NCBI GenBank assembly: GCA_033557675.1
Contig: JAWQRM010000581.1
Span: 1-21,250 of the forward strand
Origin: Coptodactyla brooksi
Lineage: Eukaryota; Arthropoda; Insecta; Coleoptera; Scarabaeidae
Length of the DNA stretch: 21,250 nucleotides
Direction: 5' to 3'
How positions within the stretch are numbered: position 1 is the stretch's first letter; the number at the start of each line of letters is the position of its first letter. The notes beneath the pieces were generated by a model. The model saw nothing but the letters and a program-made list of their open reading frames with translations, was not told the origin of the DNA and made no database searches. A program made the position numbers and the translations under genes. Positions 19,401-21,250 of the stretch are shown here, piece by piece.

Positions 19401-19522
19401 ATGAAGAAGACAGAGCTTTGCTCAAACCGAATACAGCATTAAAAAGAATGGAAACGGCTACCAAAAGATGGAAACATCGACTACGAGAACACCACGGCCA
19501 TACGAAAAAACACACGAGGTGA
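1150..19522 (+). CDS. Giant membrane-anchored, repeat-rich disordered protein gene (25 coding exons, about 3,839 aa; overall model)
   Basis: I join 25 open blocks with GT/AG borders into one gene: exons 1-3, a 17-exon tandem array, and five 3' exons ending in TGA at 19520-19522. All joins are in phase 0. The product has an N-terminal hydrophobic segment (residues about 14-32), a charged region, a Pro/Ala/Lys/Glu-rich array (residues about 257-1387), an Ala/Gly-rich uncharged stretch (about 1605-1629), and a roughly 2,050-residue Lys/Arg/Ser/Pro/Glu-rich tail with internal repeats. I see no globular or enzymatic domain. Composition suggests intrinsic disorder along almost the whole length. Fold analogues are PEVK-like elastic linkers and neurofilament-like charged tails, but I infer neither homology nor function. 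No canonical AATAAA lies between the stop and the next ORF at 19846. The main uncertainties are the true first exon, the donors of exons 1 and 2, and how many array exons a given transcript keeps. Confidence 0.75.
1521..1979 (+). CDS. Giant gene exon 2: charged Asp/Lys/Arg-rich region
   Basis: The acceptor is CCTTGCAG ending at 1520, and the block reads 153 codons in phase 0 from HLDGEDQDQDSS. The sequence is hydrophilic with alternating acidic and basic clusters, including a KPSRRR patch, and no globular motif. The downstream border is set at GAA|GTAGTT (1980), giving a 55-nt intron, similar to other short introns in this gene. A better-looking donor, CCG|GTAAGC, lies inside at 1784, also in phase 0, and would give a shorter alternative exon ending at 1783. 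The open frame through 1784-1979 keeps the same composition, which favours the longer form. Confidence 0.6.
2035..2088 (+). CDS. Giant gene exon 3: 18-codon small exon
   Basis: This 54-nt block lies between acceptor TTTCTTGTAG and donor AAG|GTAAGT, both strong, and is phase 0 at both ends. It encodes KLIDATGKSQLNAPIDAK. A second 54-nt exon of the same gene (12570-12623) also ends in P-[IV]-D-x-K, a weak hint of kinship. Confidence 0.65.
2147..2479 (+). CDS. Array exon R1 (111 codons, fused double unit)
   Basis: It runs from TTTCCATAG to GACAAG|GTATGT and opens KSSKLLLPRP. It is the longest unit and holds two copies of the unit core: KPVKAKSADEF, followed without an intron by KPKEAEPDDEFGVAFAPPAA. 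This looks like two repeat units joined in one exon, with the end of the first and the start of the second lost. It ends LVDK instead of PVEK. Confidence 0.8.
2480..2815. other. Intron after R1 (long-type relic sequence)
   Basis: This 336-nt intron carries blocks also found in the introns after R10-R17 (CTGTTGGGCTGCTTGAAC, CAACAACACAATG, TTGCAAGC...ATTGCATTTA) but absent from those after R2-R8. This suggests that the long intron is the older form. It contains the perfect inverted repeat at 2643-2667. Confidence 0.6.
2643..2667. repeat. Perfect 11-bp inverted repeat (hairpin)
   Basis: The left arm TACTGAGCATT (2643-2653) and right arm AATGCTCAGTA (2657-2667) are perfect complements with a CTA loop. 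They lie in the intron after R1. Confidence 0.9.
2816..2962 (+). CDS. Array exon R2 (49 codons)
   Basis: The acceptor is TTTCTATAG and the donor AAG|GTATAT. This unit is short and lacks most of the central Pro/Ala stretch. It keeps QKPKEVKSDEEFGVAFAP and has an extra Ala before RKPPVEK (AAGAARK). Confidence 0.85.
3173..3382 (+). CDS. Array exon R3 (70 codons)
   Basis: This is the first of six 70-codon units of the short-period class. It has KPSEPMQAVAPPV at the start, an ETPKVVKPAPAEREP middle, and SADEFGVGFAPAADARK near the end, finishing LVEK. It is phase 0 at both ends. The following intron has TAG shortly after the donor, so read-through would stop quickly. Confidence 0.88.
3611..3820 (+). 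CDS. Array exon R4 (70 codons)
   Basis: A standard short-period unit almost identical to R5, with VPKTPKVVKPAVSERES in the middle. The last codon is ATG (PVEM) where the other units have AAG, so the donor reads GATG|GTATAT. This is a single change at the exon edge that might weaken splicing. Confidence 0.88.
4027..4236 (+). CDS. Array exon R5 (70 codons)
   Basis: Nearly identical to R4 apart from MVKKGEAEKP (Gln to Glu) and GVAFAP in place of GVGFAP. In the intron after it the usual TAG is CAG, so intron retention would add 46 residues before a stop. Confidence 0.88.
4446..4655 (+). CDS. Array exon R6 (70 codons)
   Basis: A short-period unit with ARPAPETPKAVKPAPAEREP and MVKKVEAQKPREV, phase 0 at both ends. 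It groups with R7 and R8 by the shared PKAVKP and PMVKK words. Confidence 0.88.
4857..5066 (+). CDS. Array exon R7 (70 codons)
   Basis: A short-period unit with PPVRETPKAVKPAPAEKEP and MVKKDEAQKPREV. The donor is AAG|GTATAA. It is very close to R8, which suggests recent duplication or gene conversion. Confidence 0.88.
5276..5485 (+). CDS. Array exon R8 (70 codons)
   Basis: A short-period unit differing from R7 by a few residues (KPVPAEKEP, KKGEAQ). In the intron after it the usual TAG is lost by point change, so retention would add about 46 residues. Confidence 0.88.
5696..5899 (+). CDS. Array exon R9 (68 codons)
   Basis: This unit is transitional between the two classes. It opens KPSEPTRVPPVAPSPVSETP, has GVGFAPAASARK, and ends SPVEK as in several later units. 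Its intron is long (597 nt) and carries a fold-back element. Confidence 0.87.
6103..6118. repeat. Perfect 16-bp palindrome in the intron after R9
   Basis: CCTGTGCGCGCACAGG is a perfect palindrome. Related but degenerate GCGC patches occur at the matching place in several other long introns, just before ATAATGGG. Confidence 0.85.
6138..6305. mobile_element. Fold-back / MITE-like element in the intron after R9
   Basis: Two 42-bp arms, 6138-6179 and 6264-6305, are inverted complements at 34 of 42 positions, with 84 bp between them. No other array intron has this segment. There is no ORF inside. I could not confirm a target-site duplication, so the mobile-element call is tentative; it may be only an inverted duplication. 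Confidence 0.45.
6497..6670 (+). CDS. Array exon R10 (58 codons)
   Basis: The acceptor is CCCTACAG and the donor AAG|GTACAT. The middle is Pro/Ala-rich (APPPAAAAPIVTEKQP), then VIKKDSAQKPKEIKSADEF. It is the first of the group with EI rather than EV and the codons GTA GCA for the Val-Ala of GVAF. Confidence 0.86.
6911..6944. repeat. 17-bp perfect tandem duplication, CA/CAA-rich
   Basis: AACACAACAACACAAAC occurs twice back to back in the intron after R10. It is a local expansion of the CAACAACACA word found once in the other long introns. Confidence 0.9.
7081..7257 (+). CDS. Array exon R11 (59 codons)
   Basis: The acceptor is GATTTTACAG. The unit reads KPSEPTAKIPKPATAQLPS and then EAQKPKEIKSADGFGVAFAP. 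The Glu of DEFG is replaced by Gly (DGFG), a change shared with R12. Confidence 0.86.
7749..7973 (+). CDS. Array exon R12 (75 codons)
   Basis: It runs from TTTCTATAG to AAG|GTATGT, with the middle KPTVAKPAAARPIVAERES and then the DGFGVAFAP variant. Its intron is nearly a copy of the one after R13, which marks a recent duplication of about 700 bp. Confidence 0.86.
8450..8668 (+). CDS. Array exon R13 (73 codons)
   Basis: The middle contains PTATKVPPPAAAAPIVAQKQ and then VVKKDSAQKPREIRSADEF. It resembles R10 and R14 in the PPPAAAAPIV word. It ends TARKPPVEK with donor GTATGT, as in R12. Confidence 0.86.
9140..9388 (+). CDS. Array exon R14 (83 codons)
   Basis: The longest ordinary unit. It opens KPSEPKQAIAPTLAATPAS, then TSKVTKPAATQVPPPAAAAP, and ends SARKSPVEK. 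The donor is AAG|GTATCT. It combines the middle segments of the short-class and PPPAAAAP-type units. Confidence 0.86.
9912..10046 (+). CDS. Array exon R15 (45 codons)
   Basis: A compact unit of 45 codons: KPSEPTRPVTPPSERVQKP followed directly by KDIKPADEFGVAFAP. The central Pro/Ala stretch is missing. It is almost identical to R16 and R17. Confidence 0.86.
10580..10714 (+). CDS. Array exon R16 (45 codons)
   Basis: A compact unit: KPSEPTRPATPPSERVQKP then KDIKSADEFGVAFAP, ending SARKTPVEK. With its intron it forms one of three nearly identical 665-670-bp tandem units. Confidence 0.86.
11245..11379 (+). CDS. Array exon R17 (45 codons)
   Basis: The last intact array unit: VQKSKDIKPADEFGVAFAP and the end SARKSPVEK. 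The donor region differs from the others (GTACTT) and is followed 17 nt later by a strong hairpin (11396-11436). Confidence 0.84.
11396..11436. repeat. 41-nt near-perfect hairpin just inside the intron after R17
   Basis: Arms of 20 nt around a central T pair throughout: 18 Watson-Crick and 2 G-U pairs in the + strand RNA. The arms begin TTGAGATATACAGCGC and end TGTGTATCTCAA. None of the other array introns has it. It is too short for a usual pre-miRNA. Confidence 0.85.
11837..11863 (+). pseudogene. Relic 3' end of an 18th array exon
   Basis: CCAAAACCGCCTGTGGTACAG followed by GTTAAT aligns with the conserved exon end CGAAAACCTCCTGTGGAGAAG followed by GTATAT, with most positions the same. The rest of the unit is not recognisable upstream. 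An open phase-0 path from an AG at 11779 to this donor (28 codons, ending ATTTPSVPKPPVVQ) means weak use as an exon cannot be excluded. Confidence 0.5.
11920..12507 (+). CDS. Giant gene exon 21 (196 codons), derived from the array unit
   Basis: The acceptor is TTCCCATAG and the donor CAG|GTATAA, phase 0 at both ends. It opens KPTEPT, the same start signature as the array units (KPSEPT), then diverges into a Lys/Pro/Thr/Ala/Ser-rich sequence with repeated KPAATQ words (KPAATQSPPS, KPAATQVSAP). It lacks the SADEFGVAFAP core. It is probably a unit that lost its 3' half and took in unrelated sequence. No globular motif is visible. Confidence 0.82.
12570..12623 (+). CDS. Giant gene exon 22: 18-codon small exon
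   Basis: This block runs from acceptor TCACAACAG to the weak donor AAG|GTTATC. It encodes TPSSKEQPEATKQPVDPK in phase 0, the same length as exon 3. The following intron is 56 nt. The weak donor makes this exon a candidate for variable use. Confidence 0.6.
12680..13048 (+). CDS. Giant gene exon 23: Ala/Gly-rich hydrophobic stretch plus Lys-rich region
   Basis: The acceptor is CTTTTATAG and the donor ATG|GTAAGT, 123 codons in phase 0. After KAK comes an uncharged stretch of 25 residues that starts AIGVGAATIGAIAAATAAAT, long enough to cross a membrane though only mildly hydrophobic. The rest is Lys/Glu/Pro/Ser-rich and disordered-looking. If the stretch is a membrane segment, the exon array would form a loop between two anchors. 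That is speculation. Confidence 0.8.
13113..19271 (+). CDS. Giant gene exon 24: 6,159-nt low-complexity exon (2,053 codons)
   Basis: The acceptor is TTTAATAG and the donor GAG|GTTTGT. The frame stays open for 2,053 codons in phase 0. The sequence is dominated by Lys, Arg, Glu, Asp, Ser and Pro, with no Cys-rich or globular stretch that I can see. Three repeat classes follow one another: acidic-W-Y motifs (about 13570-16850 and again near 19000), seven KLP/EKPSRKPR units (about 14080-15850), and KRPFW...SPSDTE units (about 17215-18870). A KEPKKP tract sits at about 16620-16680, and the last part is Arg/Ser-rich. Many SPSDTE, SSETE and RSRS words are plausible targets for proline-directed, CK2-like and SR-type kinases. 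Charge-rich disorder with regularly spaced aromatic residues suggests binding or self-association, by inference only. Confidence 0.9.
14080..15850 (+). repeat. Seven KLP/EKPSRKPR protein repeats in exon 24
   Basis: Units of about 240-290 nt carry, in order, DSSAERPKRPP, SKLPxNVEAEGEKPSRKPR, a DLSSETE-type acidic run, the DEIAFDDE element (with or without WY), and a KPDKKSTILPKKKK tract. The third to sixth copies are the most alike. The unit around 14340-14580 is the most degenerate. Confidence 0.85.
16620..16682 (+). repeat. KEPKKP tandem tract
   Basis: The codons for KEPKKPKEPKKPKEPKQ form near-perfect 18-bp tandem copies (CCAAAGAAACCAAAGGAG) inside exon 24. This kind of tract changes length readily by slippage. 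Confidence 0.85.
17215..18870 (+). repeat. KRPFW / SPSDTE repeat block in exon 24
   Basis: Twelve copies of [KR]RPF[WS] occur here, 11 with Trp and one (near 18690) with Ser. They usually read KRPFWxRGxxRSDKSPSDTE and alternate with units like ARSRSxKSPSDTE that lack PFW. I count 12 exact SPSDTE words. Forerunners lie upstream at about 16290 (KRPFLKRSD) and 16536 (PPFWRRGRS). Confidence 0.9.
19334..19522 (+). CDS. Giant gene exon 25: C-terminus
   Basis: The acceptor ATTATTTAG follows a 62-nt intron. The block reads 62 codons in phase 0 to TGA: RRWPSLPKSPPSLSSEES, an acidic QDEEDRALL stretch, then a basic, probably helical LKRMETATKRWKHRLREHHG and a His/Lys-rich end. It is less repetitive than exon 24 and could be a conserved C-terminal docking segment. 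Confidence 0.8.
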   Translation, partial: RRWPSLPKSPPSLSSEESFHPQDEEDRALLKPNTALKRMETATKRWKHRLREHHGHTKKHTR

Positions 19523-19845
19523 TGAGGGGATCACTGAAAAAAACTTGGGAAACTATTGTTCGTCTGATGTGACGTATTTTTACTTTAAATGATCAAGTAT
19601 GGCGTGAGGTTCGTCAAGTGCAAACAGCAGTCTGTCAACGGCCCTGTCGGTCATGTCAACCGTTTTATGACAAATCGAAAAATGGACTGGATTATTTCGG
19701 AATTGATAGCGAACGAATCGTTCCTATCGCAAAAATGGAGGCCGTAGAACTACTCTTCAAACGGCCTATCAGAAAAACAACAAGAAATAATCCGTCCGTG
19801 AAAATATTGGTAACGTATAGGTTTTTCTTTTCGGGGATTTGAATT
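19523..19845. other. 3' UTR of the giant gene and upstream region of small ORF B
   Basis: There is no canonical AATAAA here. An AATAAT-like word occurs near 19786. An open frame at 19618-19842 begins at GTG and shows no motif, so I do not call it. The polyadenylation site of the giant gene is therefore not located. Confidence 0.4.
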
Positions 19846-20103
19846 ATGCCATCTCATCATAGATACTTGTCTGTGTTCAAGTGCTTCGGAATATTCTTCT
19901 GGACTTATCTGGCTTATATTCAGTACTATAATTTTTGGAGGAAGCGAAAAGAGAAAAGGTCCTCCCATAAAAAGCGCTCCGTCAAAAGTGAACCAGACAC
20001 CGATATCGGAATGAAAATGCGTAGCCATCCTTGCATTAAAAGCCGTCGACACATCGATAGGAAAAACAGCAGAGATTGGAGTTGCGGAAATAGAGCTCTG
20101 TGA
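19846..20103 (+). CDS. Small single-pass membrane protein, anchor-motif family member B (85 aa)
   Basis: The ORF has an A at -3 of its ATG. Residues about 12-31 (FKCFGIFFWTYLAYIQYYNFW is the region) are hydrophobic and aromatic and match exon 1 of the giant gene at K-C-F-x-I-F and at W-x-x-L-A-x-I-Q-Y-[YF]-N-F-W. The segment is followed at once by a strongly basic run (RKRKEKRSSHKKRS), which by the positive-inside rule puts the C-terminal part in the cytosol. The tail is 50 or so hydrophilic residues with no known motif. It may be a complete small protein or the first exon of a longer gene: a good acceptor (TTTTCTGCAG at 20311-20320) lies downstream, but I see no convincing coding exon behind it. 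Function is unknown. Confidence 0.65.
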   Translation: MPSHHRYLSVFKCFGIFFWTYLAYIQYYNFWRKRKEKRSSHKKRSVKSEPDTDIGMKMRSHPCIKSRRHIDRKNSRDWSCGNRAL

Positions 20104-20750
20104 TATTCAAATACCCCGCAAAAGGAGCAGAGAGGCGTGTCCCCACAATTTGATTCGTCGGCCACTTGAACAAACGACTTACTCGACCAATCGGAAGTCT
20201 CCGGTCATTTTAATATATTTTGGTCGAAGGAAGTTGGATAAGCAAATAGTGTGCATTAGACACGCCCATTGTTATCTCGTATATTGATTGCCGGTTACAT
20301 GCTTGTCTAGTTTTCTGCAGGTAATGCAAAAAACTAGCGGCCGGGACGTTGATGTACAGTTTCTTGTCATCAATTTTATTTATCCGATATGAAATTTTGG
20401 AAAAAAATACAACATTTGCAAACAAAAGCCGTCTTTCCTTTGTTTTACTACCTCCTTATACGGTATATCCTGAATCCTCCACCTTCTCTACCTGCATGGC
20501 ACGCGTACGCTTGTACATTTTTCCCGAACAAACATTTATTTTACGTTGGGGCAACCGTTTCGAAAACACATTACTCTCTCCCCATACAGGCACGCCGGGC
20601 GGGGAAGGAAAATACATATCTCGCGTTTGGAATATCCACCACGTGCACTTTCTCACATCTCATATCAATTCTTATCCTTGCGAATATAAAACGGGTGTTT
20701 CCTCCAGGCACTCCAGAAAACGTAGCGCGACGGAATATGGAGAATATAGA

Positions 20751-20772
20751 GGAGGGGAGTGGGGGGGGGGGG
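20751..20772 (+). repeat. G-rich tract with 12-G run
   Basis: GGAGGGGAGT followed by twelve G. It could form a G-quadruplex on the + strand and is also a place where sequencing length is unreliable. Confidence 0.85.
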
Positions 20773-20894
20773 CTATTTCATGACACGAAATAATACAATA
20801 CATTGGATACATCTATTTCGAAACTAGACGGACGAAATGAGCAACATCAATTTGTATCATTTCAATCCTCTTATTATTAAATCAGCACACAAAG

Positions 20895-20900
20895 AATAAA
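20895..20900 (+). terminator. Candidate AATAAA polyadenylation signal
   Basis: This is the first clear AATAAA downstream of small ORF B, about 790 bp past its stop. It could serve that transcript, but the distance is long and no further evidence supports it. Confidence 0.25.
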
Positions 20901-21026
20901 AGTTGGAAAATCAACAGATCTATATCCAACATCTAAATTAACTAATAGTCATCAGGAGTGATGAAAGATTGAGTAAACAACCATTTCTTTACCTTATCCT
21001 CATTCCCCGTTAACATAATTAAAAAT

Positions 21027-21103
21027 CATCCATGCATCCATGCACAAATGCATCCGTGAACTTATTGTTGGATACATTTTGCTTACATTTGGATACATTT
21101 TGC
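21027..21103. repeat. Short direct repeats (ATGCATCC words and a 15-bp pair)
   Basis: CATCCATGCATCCATG and a nearby ATGCATCC form a small irregular repeat. TTGGATACATTTTGC occurs twice, at 21068-21082 and 21089-21103. Confidence 0.8.
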
Positions 21104-21250
21104 GTTTTCCACACTTATCCTATTATTGCTGCTAAAACCATGTTCGGTTTTGACTGACCTTGTAGTTTGCCCAACATACTTTTTATCACAATCGTTGCAA
21201 TTAAACTAGAAGAAACGGAGATCTGTGGTCTCGTAGTCACCAGAACTAAC

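Larger units (their letters stand above)
20104..21250. other. Downstream intergenic region
   Basis: No supported gene is seen in these 1.15 kb. Two overlapping open frames at 20349-20793 are in sequence without splice context or motif and I leave them out. Features of note are a G-rich tract, an AATAAA word and short direct repeats, listed separately. Confidence 0.5.

Noticed and set aside
19618..19842. A 74-codon frame ending 3 nt before ORF B
   Set aside because: It needs a GTG start, which is not expected for a eukaryotic gene, and contains no motif.
20349..20793. Two overlapping open frames (144 and 134 codons) in the downstream region
   Set aside because: They overlap in different frames, run into the poly-G tract and show no motif or splice context; neither can be supported.

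Overview
The window looks like nuclear DNA of an arthropod, most likely an insect. Coding blocks are bounded by GT and AG, many introns are only 55-64 nt long, acceptors are mostly of the TATAG type, the non-coding DNA is AT-rich, and there is no bacterial gene layout. A hymenopteran source is a guess. I recognise no named gene, so no gene symbols are given. All genes I can support are on the + strand.

Layout: 1-616 is an AT microsatellite and upstream DNA. At 617-853 lies a small ORF for a 78-residue protein with one N-terminal hydrophobic segment. At 1150-19522 lies one giant gene, which I model with 25 coding exons and about 3,840 residues. At 19846-20103 is a second small ORF of 85 residues. 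From 20104 to the end is intergenic DNA with simple repeats. The two small proteins and exon 1 of the giant gene share one unusual N-terminal motif, W-x-x-L-A-x-I-Q-Y-[YF]-x-[YF]-W. The locus therefore appears to be a cluster of three paralogous membrane-anchor genes, one of which acquired a huge disordered tail.

The giant gene has four parts. (i) Exons 1-3 (1150-2088) encode the membrane anchor and a charged stretch. (ii) 17 tandemly duplicated exons (2147-11379), each symmetric in phase 0, encode Pro/Ala/Lys/Glu-rich units of 45-111 residues. Each unit starts K-P/S-S and ends with a conserved block around SADEFGVAFAPAAGARKPPVEK or a variant; the resemblance to titin PEVK exon arrays is architectural, not shown homology. 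A relic of an 18th unit follows at about 11837-11863. (iii) Exons of 588, 54 and 369 nt (11920-13048) follow, the last with a 25-residue Ala/Gly-rich uncharged stretch. (iv) One 6,159-nt exon (13113-19271) encodes about 2,050 residues of highly charged low-complexity sequence with three repeat classes: an acidic-W-Y motif, a roughly 80-95-residue KLP/EKPSRKPR unit, and a KRPFW...SPSDTE unit. A short final exon (19334-19522) carries the stop. Every intron in the model is in phase 0, so any internal exon can be skipped without a frameshift.

The array introns are duplicated along with the exons. They fall into a short class (period about 411-438 bp) and a long class (period about 665-772 bp). 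They carry a recurrent AAC[CT]GGTT site, a fold-back element and several hairpins. My inference, untested, is a lineage-restricted membrane-anchored disordered protein whose length can change by unequal exchange or exon skipping. Exon borders are read by eye from frame and splice signals; those of exons 1 and 2 are the least certain.
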